Numbered from the stretch's first letter, positions 34,059-46,632 are shown. The stretch: DNA of 64,000 bases from Ideonella aquatica (GCF_018069755.1 NZ_JAGQDE010000021.1:1-64000); one strand, 5' to 3'. Made by a program: numbers and translations. Notes: generated from the sequence alone by a model not told the origin.

Positions 34059-34490
34059 TCAGCGGCGCAGCACCACCGCTACGCCGGCGCGCAGCTCGGC
34101 CGGGTCCACGTAGCCGATCGCCCCGGGCGTGCGGGCCACAAAGTCCAGCACCTCGGCGGTCGAGCGCAGCTCGGCCGGCGGCACGCCCTTGCCGATGTAG
34201 CGGCGCACCGTCCAGTAGGCCAGGTAGGCCTCGTCGTCCTGCTGCAGCAGCGCCTTCAGGAAGCGCTGGCGCAGCGGATGGGCCGAGGGCAGGTTGACCG
34301 GCCGCAGGGCCTGGCCATCCAGCTCCACGGCGCGGCCGGTGAAGGCCCGGCGGATGGTTTCGGCGTCCAGGCCCTTCAGGCCCGGGTGGGCGATCACGGC
34401 CAGGCCCTCGTCGGCCGCGTGGACCGGTCCGGCCAGCAGCGTGGGCAGTGCGGCGGCGAGACCGCCCAGCAGAAAGTGGCGTCGTTGCAT
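34059..34490 (-). CDS. Mini periplasmic phosphate-binding-like protein
   Basis: A 143-residue exported protein with a Tat-like or Sec signal (MQRRHFLLGGLAAALPTLLA and on to HAA). The mature part resembles half of a PstS-type binding protein: DAETIRRAFTGRAVELDGQAL, LRQRFLKALLQQDDEAYLAYW, TPGAIGYVDPAEL, the pattern seen in small 'phosphate ABC transporter substrate-binding' homologues. No permease or ATPase is nearby, so it is not a transport component; it is the last gene of kinase-regulator-barrel-binding protein, and may act as a sensor for the kinase. Confidence 0.7.
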   Translation of the reverse strand: MQRRHFLLGGLAAALPTLLAGPVHAADEGLAVIAHPGLKGLDAETIRRAFTGRAVELDGQALRPVNLPSAHPLRQRFLKALLQQDDEAYLAYWTVRRYIGKGVPPAELRSTAEVLDFVARTPGAIGYVDPAELRAGVAVVLRR

Positions 34491-34500
34491 GGCGCCCCCT

Positions 34501-35838
34501 TCAGTAGACGAAGCTGTAGGACAGCGACAGCACATTGACGTGCCGCGGCCGCGCCAGGGGCTCGCCCGCGGGCACATCGATCAGCTGTGACTGCTGCGCC
34601 TGGGTGTGCATCCACTCCAGCTTGAGCTTGCTGCGCGCGTCCAGCGCCCACGAACTGCCCAGCGCCAGCGAGGTCTGTCGGAAGACCAGCGTGTGATCGG
34701 CCGCACTGCGCATGCTGCCATTGAGCAGCGGCGCGCCGGGCAGCGCGTCGGGCAGCCGGGTGCTGTCCAGCGCCCGCGCCACGGCGGTGCCGTCGGCGCT
34801 GCTGTGCGCGGCCGCCACCGACACATAGGGCGTGAACGCGCCCCACTGGCGCGACACCGTGGCGGCGGCGGCCCACGCGTCCACCGCCAGCACGGTGCCC
34901 GACTGGCGCAGCCGCATCAGCTCGGCCACCACGCGCCAGCGCGCGTCGAAGCGGTGATCCACGCCCGCCGCATACAGCCATTCGCGGAAGTGCCTGGCCT
35001 CCTGCACCCCCGGGCCCGGCAGCTGGTTGCTGGTCTGCCAGTAGCCCAGACCGGGGCCCAGCGGCGCCCACACCGGCCGCACCAGCAGGCTGCTGCCGTC
35101 CGACAGGCCCACGGTCAGGCGGTGCAGGCCGGCGCGCAGCGTGGTGTCGGCCGTGCGCCAGGTCAGCACGCCGCCCACACCGTCAACATCGGCGCGGCGG
35201 AATTGCGCCCCGGCGCTGACCAGCGGCGGCTGGCCCGGCACCGGCGAGGGCAGGGCTTCGCGCTGCCAGCTGCGCTTGGCCAGCGTGGTCTGGCCGACAT
35301 AGCCGTCGATGCTCAGCTCGCCGTCGGCCAGCCACAGGCTGCGCGAGAGGTTTAGGCCGCTGAAATCGCTGGTCGGCGCCAGCGAGTAGAACTCGGTGGG
35401 CAGGCGCGCTTCGTCGTAGGTCTGGCCCACGTCGAGCTGCTCACTGCGCAGGAAAAAGGGCACCCGCATGCGGCCCAGGCGCAGCAGCCAGTCGTTGTTG
35501 GGCCGCCAGGCCACGAAGGCCCAGCTCGGCCGCAGGCTCCAGCGCGCGTCATGGTCTTCTGAAGGGCCCAGGCGCAGCTGCACCGTGGCCGACCATTCGG
35601 GGCTGAACTGCGCATCGAGCTGCACACCCAGCACGCTGTCGCGCTCGGTGGTGGCGTGGTCCTTGATGAAGCGCTGGTAGGTGAAGGACTGGTCGCTCTG
35701 CGTCAGGCCGATCGTGCCGAAGGCCGACCAGCTCAGGCGCGGGCCGCTGTCGACGGCCTCCTCGGCGCGCGCGTTGCCGCCCAGCAGCAGCGCGCCCAGC
35801 GCGAGGGCGGACATCCAGGGGGTGAGGCGTGGGTGCAT
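34501..35838 (-). CDS. Outer-membrane beta-barrel (porin-like) protein
   Basis: A 445-residue protein with a signal peptide (MHPRLTPWMSALALGALLLG and on to NARA). Amphipathic strands follow, with repeated aromatic turns such as WSLRPSWAFVAWRPNNDWLLRLGRMRVPFFL, and a terminal SLSYSFVY with the C-terminal aromatic needed for BAM insertion. The LGRMRVP region resembles OprP/porin-like and 'DcaP-like' barrels. No channel specificity can be assigned. It follows the HD-GYP gene by four bases and precedes the mini binding protein by ten. Confidence 0.7.
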   Translation of the reverse strand: MHPRLTPWMSALALGALLLGGNARAEEAVDSGPRLSWSAFGTIGLTQSDQSFTYQRFIKDHATTERDSVLGVQLDAQFSPEWSATVQLRLGPSEDHDARWSLRPSWAFVAWRPNNDWLLRLGRMRVPFFLRSEQLDVGQTYDEARLPTEFYSLAPTSDFSGLNLSRSLWLADGELSIDGYVGQTTLAKRSWQREALPSPVPGQPPLVSAGAQFRRADVDGVGGVLTWRTADTTLRAGLHRLTVGLSDGSSLLVRPVWAPLGPGLGYWQTSNQLPGPGVQEARHFREWLYAAGVDHRFDARWRVVAELMRLRQSGTVLAVDAWAAAATVSRQWGAFTPYVSVAAAHSSADGTAVARALDSTRLPDALPGAPLLNGSMRSAADHTLVFRQTSLALGSSWALDARSKLKLEWMHTQAQQSQLIDVPAGEPLARPRHVNVLSLSYSFVY

Positions 35839-35842
35839 GGGT

Positions 35843-36939
35843 TCAGTCCTTCCAGGCGCGGGCGATGTCGATGAAGCGGTCTTCGCAGGCCTGGGCTGCG
35901 GCGACGATGCGGGGGTCGAAGTGCTGGCCCGCGCCGTCAGCCAGCATGGCCATGGCCTGGGCGTGGGGCAGCGGGTCCTTGTAGGGGCGGCGGCTGATCA
36001 GCGCGTCGTAGACGTCGGCCACCGCCATCAGGCGCGCGGCCAGCGGAATCGCGCGGCCCGCCAGGCCGTCCGGGTAGCCGCGGCCGTCCCAGCGCTCGTG
36101 GTGGTGGCGGGCGATCTGGCGCGCGAAATCCAGGAAATCCGAGGCGCCGCCCATGCGCTGCGCGGCGCGCTGCAGGATCTCCCAGCCCTGCAGCGTGTGG
36201 GTCTTCATGACCTCGAAGTCGGCGTCATCGAGCTTGCCGGGCTTGAGCAGGATGTGGTCAGGAATGGCCACCTTGCCGATGTCGTGCAGCGGCGCGCTCT
36301 TGGCCAGCAGCTCGATCGAGCCGGCGTCCAGCCGCACCGCGTCGGCGTCGTCGCCCGGGTGCTCGCTCAGGTACTCGGCCAGCGCACGCACGTACTCCTG
36401 GGTGCGCTTGACGTGGTTGCCGGTGTCCTGGTCGCGGAACTCGGCCAGCGAGACCATCACGAACATCGTGGCGTCGCGCAGCCGCTCGACCTGGTCGAGC
36501 TGCGCCGCCAGGGCCTCGGCCAGGCCGGCGTTGCGGCGCTTGAGTGCATCGCGCGAGGCCTTGACCTGCAGATGCGTGCGCACCCGCGAGCGCAGGATCG
36601 GTGGGCTGATCGGCTTGTGGATGAAGTCGGCGCCGCCGACCTCGAAGCCGCGCGCCTCGTCCTCGGGCTGGCTCATCGCGGTGACGAAGATCACCGGCAC
36701 ATCGCGCGTGCGGGCGTCGGCCTTGAGGCGGCGGCAGACCTCGAAGCCGTCCATCTCCGGCATCATCACGTCGAGCAGGACCAGGTCGGGCGGCTCGCGC
36801 AGGGCAATCTCCAGCGCCCGCGCGCCGGTGTTGGCCAGCTTCACGCGGTGCTCGCTGTTGAGCAGCCCGGCCAGCAGGTTCAGGTTGGCCGGGGTGTCGT
36901 CGACCACCAGCAGCGTGGCGCGCTGTTCTGTCGTCACCA

Positions 36940-36940
<1 letters not shown>
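35843..36940 (-). CDS. Response regulator with HD-GYP output (c-di-GMP phosphodiesterase type)
   Basis: A 365-residue two-domain regulator. The receiver (about 8-125) has LLVVDDTPANLN, phosphoacceptor LLDVMMPEMDGF near 58 and HKPISPPIL near 108. The HD-GYP domain (about 165-350) has NHVKRTQEYV, PLHDIGKVAIPDHIL near 217-231, HHHERWDGRGYPDGL near 281 (the GYP motif) and ADVYDAL. Metal ligands of HD-GYP c-di-GMP phosphodiesterases are present, so it is probably catalytic. Its ATG overlaps the kinase stop (ATGA). Confidence 0.9.
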
Positions 36941-40131
<3,191 letters not shown>

Positions 40132-40134
40132 GAC

Positions 40135-40167
40135 ACGGAAGTCCGCCCCACAAGGGCGGACTTCCGT
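40135..40167. terminator. Perfect 14-bp hairpin upstream of the hybrid kinase
   Basis: 40135-40148 pairs with 40154-40167 (loop CACAA). TTTA follows on the plus strand. On the minus strand it sits directly before the kinase start, so it is either part of the leader or a backup terminator between the cytochrome and kinase genes. Confidence 0.55.
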
Positions 40168-40199
40168 TTATCGGCGGTATCGCGCTGGGATGAAGACCG

Positions 40200-40233
40200 A
40201 AAAAACGGCCGGATACCGCGCTGGCTCCGGCCG
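40200..40233 (-). terminator. Rho-independent terminator of the cytochrome c gene
   Basis: CGGCCGGA (40206-40213) pairs with TCCGGCCG (40226-40233); on the minus strand six T residues follow (40205-40200). It is 18 bases beyond the cytochrome stop. Confidence 0.8.
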
Positions 40234-40250
40234 CCTGATCGTCCGCCGGC

Positions 40251-40889
40251 TCAGAGCGACTGCAGGTAGGCCGCCACGGCCCTCATCTGCTGGGCCGTCA
40301 TGCCAGCGGTCTCGGCACGCATCAGCACGCCGTGCGGGCGCAACCGGGTGCTGAAGCCCTTGAGCTGGCGCTCCAGGTAGTCGGCATGCTGGCCGGCCAG
40401 GCGCGGGAAACCGGCGGCGCCCTCGGCCCGCTCGCCATGGCAGCCAGCACAGGCGCGGATGCCCGAGCCGGGCACGCCGTCCTCGAACAGACGCCGGCCC
40501 TCCTTAAGCAGGCGGTCGGGGCCGCGGGCGCGACCGGGCGCCGGGGCCTGCACCGCGTAGTACTCGGCCAGGGCCTGGATGGTGTCGTCGTCCAGCAGGG
40601 CGGAGACGCCCCACATGTAGGCCTTGTTGTCGGCCTCGGCACGCTGCTGAGCGCGGAAGTCCTTCAACTGCCGGGCCGTGTACTGCGCCGGCTGGCCGGC
40701 CAGCGACGGGTAGGCCGCGCTGGCGCTGCGGCCGCCTTCGCCGTGGCAGGCTGCGCAGACGTGGATCGCGCGGCGCGCGATGTCGGTACCGCCACTCATG
40801 TCCTGGGCTGACGCGGCGACCGCGGCCAGGCCCAGCAGGGCGGCGCCCAGCGCACGACGTGCGCTGGAGCGGATGGGGAACACAGGCAT
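40251..40889 (-). CDS. Diheme cytochrome c (c4-like), periplasmic
   Basis: A 212-residue protein with a signal peptide (about 1-26, ending VAASA) and two heme-binding sites, CAACH near 43 and CAGCH near 145, each in a class I cytochrome half (IHVCAACHGEGGRSA, YPSLAGQPAQYTARQL; then GIRACAGCHGERAEG, FPRLAGQHADYLERQL). Axial Met candidates are MWGVSALLDD and MTAQQMRAV. The duplicated layout is typical of c4-type cytochromes, which pass electrons to terminal oxidases. The start at 40889 has GGAGGAG upstream. Confidence 0.88.
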   Translation of the reverse strand: MPVFPIRSSARRALGAALLGLAAVAASAQDMSGGTDIARRAIHVCAACHGEGGRSASAAYPSLAGQPAQYTARQLKDFRAQQRAEADNKAYMWGVSALLDDDTIQALAEYYAVQAPAPGRARGPDRLLKEGRRLFEDGVPGSGIRACAGCHGERAEGAAGFPRLAGQHADYLERQLKGFSTRLRPHGVLMRAETAGMTAQQMRAVAAYLQSL

Positions 40890-41193
40890 GTCTCCTCCAG
40901 GTCTTGGGCAGCACCACCATCGGTGTGCCCGGCGGCCAGGTTGCAAATCCGGGGCCAGTGCAGAGCTTGAGCGGCTTGAGGCTGGCATGTCTTGATGCAT
41001 GTCATGACTTGAGCGCCGCGCCGGGCCTGCCGGCGGCCCGGCGCGCCGGGTGAGGACAGCGTCCTTCGCCGGTCGCGCAACACCGTGTCACGCGGCTGGC
41101 GCAGTTCGGGCCGCCCCATGAACGCGGTATGGCGGCGCACCGGCAACCGCGCGACGCTTGAGGCCGGGGAGAGTGCATCGTTCGGAGGGGGCC
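40890..41193. other. Divergent intergenic region
   Basis: The 304 bases between the cytochrome and the HAF-repeat gene hold no gene or clear structure. Imperfect repeats of TTGAGC(G/C) and a TGCATGTC...GACATGCC-like dyad near 40985-41005 could be regulator sites. Promoters for both genes must lie here. Confidence 0.35.
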
Positions 41194-42342
41194 ATGATTG
41201 ATCTTCTCGGACTGGCTGGCCGCGCACGCGCCGCCTGGCTGATGGCGATGTCTGCGCTGGCTCTGACGTCTGGCGCCCATGCTGCGCCAGCGCGCTACAG
41301 CGTCACCGCGCTGTCCAGTGGCCACAGCCTGGCCTACGGACTCAATGAGCGCGGCGACGTCAGTCTGGCTGCGGATGACGTGGGTGGCGGCACGGCCGGC
41401 TGGGTCAAGGGTGTGCTGATGCCCGTGCCGATGGGCAGCGGCAGCCGAGTGTCCAGCGATGGCCGGGTGGGCGTGCTGGTGGACAACGGCGACGGCCGCC
41501 AGACACCGGGCCTGTTCGACCTGCGCACCGGCGCCGTGACGGTGGTGGGTCCGCCGCACACCTTGCCGCCGATCGTGCGCGACGCCAACCGGCAGGGGGT
41601 GGCCGTGGGCTATGCGAGTGAGGCGCCGCCGAACGCCAAGGTCTTCAGCGGCGGCTCCGAGCTGGAGCTGGGCCAGGGCAGCGTCAACGCCATCAACAGC
41701 CAAGGCGAGGTCGCTGGCACGCTGTGGCACACCGACCCGCTGAGCGGTGACGGCCAGTGGTGGGCGTTCAGTGCCCCACCGGGGTCGACCGCGATCCAGT
41801 GGATCGCGCCGATCAACGGGGGCCTCTCGAATGAAGCCGTGGCCATGGACAGCCAACGCGTGGTGGGTGTCAGCGATATGAATGCCGGCAGCGGTTCGGT
41901 GGCCTTCTACCACCACCTGCGCAATGGTCTGACCGTGCCGCTGGTCGGGCTGGGTGGCAGTGGCGCGGGGGCGCTGGGCGTGAACACCCATGGCGCAATC
42001 GTGGGCTGGGCGGCAACGCCCGGCGACGCCGACTACCGCGCGGTTCTGTGGACCGGCCGCAACCAGGTCCACGACCTGAACCCGCTCAGCGACCTGCCGG
42101 CCGGCTGGCTGCTCTATGAGGCGGTCGACATCAACGCCAAGGGCCAGATCGTGGCCAATGGCACCGATGCTGCCGGCAACCCGAAAGCCTTCCTGCTGAC
42201 GCCCGTGTCAGACGCGCAGGTGCGCGCTGCGGCATTGCGCCCGCAGCTGTCGCCACGGATGCTGTGCGACCAACTGCGCCCGTGGGAGCGGCTGGCGGGG
42301 ACCAGGATCCCGGCGGCGTGCCGCTGGTTGCGGGCGCGCTGA
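41194..42342 (+). CDS. Secreted HAF-repeat (extracellular beta-propeller-like) protein
   Basis: A 382-residue protein with a signal peptide (about 1-35, ending SGAHA). The mature part has six repeats of the type AhNxxGxhxGxs: GLNERGDVSL, DANRQGVAVGY, AINSQGEVAGT, AMDSQRVVGVSD, GVNTHGAIVGWA and DINAKGQIVANG, preceded or followed by VLWTGRNQVHDLNPL. This is the HAF/'probable extracellular repeat' family, thought to fold as a propeller. No enzyme site is seen. The start at 41194 has GGAGGGGG upstream. Confidence 0.75.
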   Translation: MIDLLGLAGRARAAWLMAMSALALTSGAHAAPARYSVTALSSGHSLAYGLNERGDVSLAADDVGGGTAGWVKGVLMPVPMGSGSRVSSDGRVGVLVDNGDGRQTPGLFDLRTGAVTVVGPPHTLPPIVRDANRQGVAVGYASEAPPNAKVFSGGSELELGQGSVNAINSQGEVAGTLWHTDPLSGDGQWWAFSAPPGSTAIQWIAPINGGLSNEAVAMDSQRVVGVSDMNAGSGSVAFYHHLRNGLTVPLVGLGGSGAGALGVNTHGAIVGWAATPGDADYRAVLWTGRNQVHDLNPLSDLPAGWLLYEAVDINAKGQIVANGTDAAGNPKAFLLTPVSDAQVRAAALRPQLSPRMLCDQLRPWERLAGTRIPAACRWLRAR

Positions 42343-42349
42343 GGAGAAC

Positions 42350-42369
42350 GCCGGGCCTGACAGCCCGGC
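42350..42369 (+). terminator. Small hairpin after the HAF-repeat gene
   Basis: GCCGGGC (42350-42356) pairs with GCCCGGC (42363-42369), loop CTGACA. It begins eight bases after the stop; no T-run, so weak support. Confidence 0.4.
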
Positions 42370-42392
42370 CGCTGCACGCCGGGCCGCAGCCT

Positions 42393-42545
42393 TGTGGTCT
42401 GCGTTCACGTCCGCTGCGCGGACATGAGCGTCGCCCGAGAACCGATACCGCGATGCGCGCGGCGGGCCGTCCTGTGGTCTCCGCTCACGTCGCTGCGCGA
42501 CATGAGCGTCGCCCGAGAACCGATACCGCGCTGCGCGCGGCGGGC
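42393..42545. repeat. Tandem 80-bp-period direct repeat
   Basis: Unit 1 (42393-42467) and unit 2 (42473-42545) share TGTGGTCT, CATGAGCGTCGCCCGAGAAC and CGATACCGCG, and are nearly identical with a few substitutions and a 2-base length difference. They lie between the converging HAF-repeat and metK genes, running up to the metK stop. No product is predicted. Confidence 0.75.
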
Positions 42546-43730
42546 TTACAGCCCGGCAGCAGCCCGCAGGGCTGCTGCTTTATCGGTCCTCTCCCAAGTG
42601 AACTCGGGTTCCTCGCGGCCGAAGTGGCCGTAGGCCGCGGTCTTGGCGTAGATCGGGCGCAGCAGGTCGAGCATCTGGATGATGCCCTTGGGGCGCAGGT
42701 CGAAGACCTCGGCGACGATGGCCGAGAGCTTGTCGTCGGAGATGACGCCGGTGCCCTCGGTGTAGACGGTGATGTTCATCGGCCGTGCCACACCGATGGC
42801 ATAGGCCACCTGCACCTGGCACTGCTTGGCCAGGCCGGCGGCCACCACGTTCTTGGCCACGTAGCGGGCGGCGTAGGCGGCCGAGCGGTCGACCTTGGAC
42901 GGGTCCTTGCCGCTGAAGGCGCCGCCACCGTGCGGGCAGGCGCCGCCGTAGGTGTCGACGATGATCTTGCGGCCGGTCAGGCCGCAGTCACCCTGCGGGC
43001 CGCCGATGACGAAGCGGCCGGTCGGGTTGATCAGGTACTTGGTGTGCTCGGTCAGCCACTCCTTGGGCAGCACCGGCTTGATGATCTCCTCGCGCACGGC
43101 CTCGTAGAAGCTGTCCTTGAGCTTGGTGGGCGTCTCGCTCTGGTCCGGGCTGTGCTGGGTGGACAGCACGATGGTGTCGATCGAGTGCGGCTTGCCGTCC
43201 ACATAGCGCATCGTCACCTGGCTCTTCGCATCCGGCCGCAGGAAGGGCAGCCGACCGTCCTTGCGCAGCTGCGCCTGGCGCTCGACCAGGCGGTGCGCGT
43301 AGTAAATCGGCGCAGGCATCAGCTCGGGCGTCTCGTCGCAGGCGTAGCCGAACATCAGGCCCTGGTCGCCGGCACCGGTGTTCAGGTGGTCGTCGCTGGC
43401 GTGGTCCACGCCCTGGGCGATGTCGTTGCTCTGCTTGTCGTAAGCCACCAGCACCGCGCAGCCCTTGTAGTCGATGCCGTACTCGGTGTTGTCGTAGCCG
43501 ATGCGCTTGATCGTGTCGCGCGCGACCTGGATGTAGTCGACATGCGCGTTGGTGGTGATCTCGCCGGCCAGCACGACCAGACCGGTGTTGGTCAGGGTTT
43601 CGGCGGCCACGCGGCTGCGCGGATCCTGGGCGAAGATGGCGTCCAGGATGGCGTCGGAGATCTGGTCGGCAACCTTGTCGGGATGGCCTTCCGAGACCGA
43701 TTCGGAGGTGAAGAGATAATCGTTCGCCAT
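42546..43730 (-). CDS. metK: S-adenosylmethionine synthetase MetK
   Basis: MetK (394 residues) makes S-adenosylmethionine from methionine and ATP. It has the family motifs [19 protein letters not shown] (His and Asp for ATP/Mg), [12 protein letters not shown] (the methionine loop), [20 protein letters not shown], and [19 protein letters not shown]. It is complete. The start at 43730 is the family start. An extended stem-loop in its leader ends four bases before the ATG, which suggests translational control. Confidence 0.96.
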   Translation of the reverse strand: MANDYLFTSESVSEGHPDKVADQISDAILDAIFAQDPRSRVAAETLTNTGLVVLAGEITTNAHVDYIQVARDTIKRIGYDNTEYGIDYKGCAVLVAYDKQSNDIAQGVDHASDDHLNTGAGDQGLMFGYACDETPELMPAPIYYAHRLVERQAQLRKDGRLPFLRPDAKSQVTMRYVDGKPHSIDTIVLSTQHSPDQSETPTKLKDSFYEAVREEIIKPVLPKEWLTEHTKYLINPTGRFVIGGPQGDCGLTGRKIIVDTYGGACPHGGGAFSGKDPSKVDRSAAYAARYVAKNVVAAGLAKQCQVQVAYAIGVARPMNITVYTEGTGVISDDKLSAIVAEVFDLRPKGIIQMLDLLRPIYAKTAAYGHFGREEPEFTWERTDKAAALRAAAGL

Positions 43731-43734
43731 GGTG

Positions 43735-43796
43735 CTCACTCGAGAAACGGTTGCGCGGTCTATCGAAGCTTCGACCGGCTCGGCAACCTGAGTGAG
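43735..43796 (-). promoter_or_regulatory. Nested stem-loop in the metK 5' leader
   Basis: Three collinear perfect stems nest: CTCACTC (43790-43796 strand-reversed) with GAGTGAG (43735-43741), GGTTGC with GCAACC (43783-43788/43749-43754), and CGGTC with GACCG (43773-43777/43756-43760), around a GAAGCTTC loop. The GAGTGAG arm ends four bases before the ATG and is the only ribosome-binding-like sequence, so the fold would hide it. It does not match SAM or SAH riboswitch consensus by eye. Confidence 0.6.
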
Positions 43797-43906
43797 CGGC
43801 GAACGCTTTAGCGGCATTTGATCAGTGCGATTCTCAGTGGAACCTCACCGGCGTGGTCTGTGGAACAGCCCCGCATCGCCCCGCAAGTTGTCCTGTTAAC
43901 TCGGCG

Positions 43907-44800
43907 ATGTCTGGCATTTTACCAACGATCGGCCTGGCGCTGCTGCGCTGGATGTCCCACTGGCCGCTGGCCTGGCTGCACGCGCTGGGCGCGGCACTGG
44001 GCTGGCTGACCTGGCTGGCCTCGCCCAGCTACCGCCGCCGGGTGCGCGCCAACGCCGACCTGGCCGGCGTCAGTGCCGCCGACCGTCGGCGCTCGGTGTC
44101 CGAGGCCGGCCGCATGGTCGGCGAGGTGCCCTGGCTGTGGCTGATGCCCCCTGATGGCCGCGTGCTGCCGCGGGTGCGCTGGCAGGGCGCCGAGAAGGTG
44201 GATGCGGCGATCGCCGCCGGCCGCGGCCTGGTGCTGCTGACGCCGCACCTGGGCAGCTTCGAGGTGTCGGCGCGCGCCATCGTCGAGCGCTGGGGCGCGC
44301 AGCAGCCGCTGACCGTGCTGTACCGGCCGGCGCGCAACACCTTCCTGCGCGAGCTGGAAGAGACCGCCCGCCACCGCCCCGGCCTGGCCACCGCGCCGGC
44401 CAACCTCAGCGGCGTGCGCCAGATGCTGCGCGCGCTGAAGAAGGGCGAGATGGTCGGCCTGCTGCCCGACCAGGTGCCGCCCGACGGCCAGGGCGTGTGG
44501 GCGCCGTTCTTCGGCCAGCCCGCCTACACGATGACGCTGGCCGCCCGCCTGGTGCAGCAGACCGGCGCCGCGGTGCTGGTGCTGTGCTGCGAGCGCCTGC
44601 CCGGCGCAGCGGGCTTCGAGGTGCACCTGCTGGACCTGGTCGAGCCGCTGCCCGCCGGCAACGACGAGGCGGCCCAGGTGCAGGCCGCCCGCATCGTCAA
44701 CCGCACGATGGAAGCGGTCATCGCCCGCTGGCCGCACCAGTACCTGTGGGGCTACCACCGCTACAAGCGCCCCCGCGCGGCCCCGGGAACGCTCCCATGA
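43907..44800 (+). CDS. Lipid A lauroyl/late acyltransferase family protein (LpxL/HtrB type), first copy
   Basis: A 297-residue inner-membrane acyltransferase that adds a secondary fatty acid to lipid A. A hydrophobic N terminus (about 5-40) is followed by the catalytic H-x4-E motif in TPHLGSFEVSAR near 112, YRPARN, MVGLLPDQVPPDGQGVWAPFFGQPAY, and the terminal QYLWGYHRYK. The start at 43907 is the usual family start; an upstream start at 43853 is less likely. It overlaps the second copy by four bases. Confidence 0.87.
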   Translation: MSGILPTIGLALLRWMSHWPLAWLHALGAALGWLTWLASPSYRRRVRANADLAGVSAADRRRSVSEAGRMVGEVPWLWLMPPDGRVLPRVRWQGAEKVDAAIAAGRGLVLLTPHLGSFEVSARAIVERWGAQQPLTVLYRPARNTFLRELEETARHRPGLATAPANLSGVRQMLRALKKGEMVGLLPDQVPPDGQGVWAPFFGQPAYTMTLAARLVQQTGAAVLVLCCERLPGAAGFEVHLLDLVEPLPAGNDEAAQVQAARIVNRTMEAVIARWPHQYLWGYHRYKRPRAAPGTLP

Positions 44801-45711
44801 GCGGGCGCAGCAACAACGCCCTGGCCAACGCGGGCGCGCGCACCGTGCTGGCCCTGGTCTGGGCCATCCACTGGCTGCCGATGGGCGTGCAGGACGCGCT
44901 GGGCCGCGGCCTGGGTCGGCTGTTGTGGTGGATCGGCGGCTCGCGCAAACGCACCGCCTTGCGCAACCTCGAACTGTGCTTTCCCGAGCGGCCAGCGGCC
45001 GAGCGCGAGGCGATCGCCCGCGAGCACTTCGGCTGGCTGGGCCGCAGCATCCTGGAGCGCGGCATGCTGTGGTACGCCAGTCCCGAGCGGCTGCGCCGGC
45101 TGATCCACATCGACGGCGAGGTCGATTTTGGTGAGCGCCACCCCGGCGCGGTGATGTGGGTGGTGCCGCACTTCCTGGCGCTGGAGGTGGCTGGCGCGGC
45201 GTCGCAGCTGTTCCAGAAGCGCTGGGTGGTCTCGATCTACGCCGAGCAGTCCAACCCGGTGTTCGACCGCGCGATGCGCGCCGGGCGGCTGCGCTACGGC
45301 CAGGGCGAGCTGTTCTCGCGCCACGGCGAGCGCGCGCTGCCCTTGGTGCGTGCGGTCAAGCGTGGCGCCGGCTTCATGAACCTGCCGGACATGGACTTCG
45401 GCCTGAAGGACGGGGCCTTCGTGCCCTTCTTCGGCGTGCCTGCGGCCACGCTGCTGGCGCCCGCGCGCATGGCGCGCAACCTGCAGATGACGGTGCAGCC
45501 GGTGGTGGCCGAGATGCTGCCCGGCGGCCAGGGCTGGCGCGTGCGCTTCCTGCCACCCTGGACCGATTTCCCCGGCGACGATGACCTTGCCGCCACGCGC
45601 CGCATCAACGCCTGGATCGAGCAGGAGATCCTGCGCAACCCGGCGCAGTACCTGTGGGTGCATCGGCGCTTCAAGACCCGCCCGCCCGGCGAGCCGTCGC
45701 TGTACCGTTGA
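44797..45711 (+). CDS. Lipid A acyltransferase family protein (LpxL/LpxM type), second copy
   Basis: A 304-residue member of the same family. A membrane-associated N terminus is followed by RTALRNLELCFPERPAAEREAIAREHF (typical of LpxL/M), H-x4-E in VPHFLALEVAG near 124, IYAEQSNPVFDR, MDFGLKDGAFVPFFGVPAAT and the terminal QYLWVHRRFKTRP. Its ATG overlaps the previous stop (ATGA), so the two are co-translated. One copy probably makes the first and the other the second acyloxyacyl bond; which is which cannot be told. Confidence 0.88.
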   Translation: MSGRSNNALANAGARTVLALVWAIHWLPMGVQDALGRGLGRLLWWIGGSRKRTALRNLELCFPERPAAEREAIAREHFGWLGRSILERGMLWYASPERLRRLIHIDGEVDFGERHPGAVMWVVPHFLALEVAGAASQLFQKRWVVSIYAEQSNPVFDRAMRAGRLRYGQGELFSRHGERALPLVRAVKRGAGFMNLPDMDFGLKDGAFVPFFGVPAATLLAPARMARNLQMTVQPVVAEMLPGGQGWRVRFLPPWTDFPGDDDLAATRRINAWIEQEILRNPAQYLWVHRRFKTRPPGEPSLYR

Positions 45712-45774
45712 GCGCACCAAGGCGGCACGCCCCCGCCGCCCGCCCAGCGCGTCGGACGCCTGATAATCCGGCCC

Positions 45775-46632
45775 ATGCTCGTCAAGTTCACCAAGATGCA
45801 GGGCGCCGGCAACGACTTCGTCGTGCTGGACGCCACGCGCGCCGCGCTCAAGCTGTCGCCCCGCCAGCTGCAGAAGCTGGGTGACCGCCGCTTTGGCGTC
45901 GGCGCCGACCAGATCCTCGTCGTCGAGCCCGCGCCCGACGACAGCGTCGATTTCCGCTACCGCATCTTCAACGGCGCCAGCGGCACCGAGGTCGAACACT
46001 GCGGCAACGGCGCGCGCTGCTTCGTGCGCTATGTGCGCGACCATGGCCTGACCGACAAGCCGGTGGTGCGCGTGGCCACGATCAACAACCGGCTCGAGCT
46101 GCGCCTGCAGGCCGATGGCCGGGTCACGGTGGACATGAACCGCCCGCGCTTCGAGCCCGAGGTGCTGCCCTTCGACACCACCGGGCTGCAGCCGCGTGCG
46201 CAGGGTCAGGCCCAGCTGTGGCCGCTGTCGCTGCCGGGCGGCCCGACGGTGGAGGTGGCGCTGGTGTCGATGGGCAACCCGCATGCGGTGCAGCGCGTCG
46301 AGGATGTGCGCACCGCCGCGGTGGCCGAACTGGGCCCGCTGATCGAATCGCATGCGCGCTTCCCGCGCAAGGTCAACGCCGGCTTCATGCAGGTGATCGA
46401 CCGCCACCAGATCGCGCTGCGCGTGTTCGAGCGCGACGCCGGCGAGACCCTGGCCTGCGGCACCGGCGCCTGCGCCGCGGTGGTGGCCGGCATCCGGCTG
46501 GGCTGGCTGGACGCCACGGTGGACGTTGAAACCCGCGGTGGCCGCCTGACGATTGAATGGGCGGGCGGCGACGCCCCGGTGCTGATGACCGGCCCCGCCG
46601 TGACCGTCTTTGAAGGAGAGATCGAGCTGTGA
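45775..46632 (+). CDS. dapF: Diaminopimelate epimerase DapF
   Basis: DapF (285 residues) converts LL- to meso-diaminopimelate for lysine and peptidoglycan. The two catalytic cysteines lie in [14 protein letters not shown] (near 75) and [14 protein letters not shown] (near 226); substrate-binding [13 protein letters not shown] is at the N terminus. The N-terminal and C-terminal halves are related, as in the family. It overlaps the next gene by four bases (GTGA). Confidence 0.95.
   Translation: MLVKFTKMQGAGNDFVVLDATRAALKLSPRQLQKLGDRRFGVGADQILVVEPAPDDSVDFRYRIFNGASGTEVEHCGNGARCFVRYVRDHGLTDKPVVRVATINNRLELRLQADGRVTVDMNRPRFEPEVLPFDTTGLQPRAQGQAQLWPLSLPGGPTVEVALVSMGNPHAVQRVEDVRTAAVAELGPLIESHARFPRKVNAGFMQVIDRHQIALRVFERDAGETLACGTGACAAVVAGIRLGWLDATVDVETRGGRLTIEWAGGDAPVLMTGPAVTVFEGEIEL

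Noticed and set aside
44761-46407. A 548-codon minus-strand frame opposite the acyltransferase and dapF genes
   Set aside because: It spans two clear genes on the other strand and has mirror composition.
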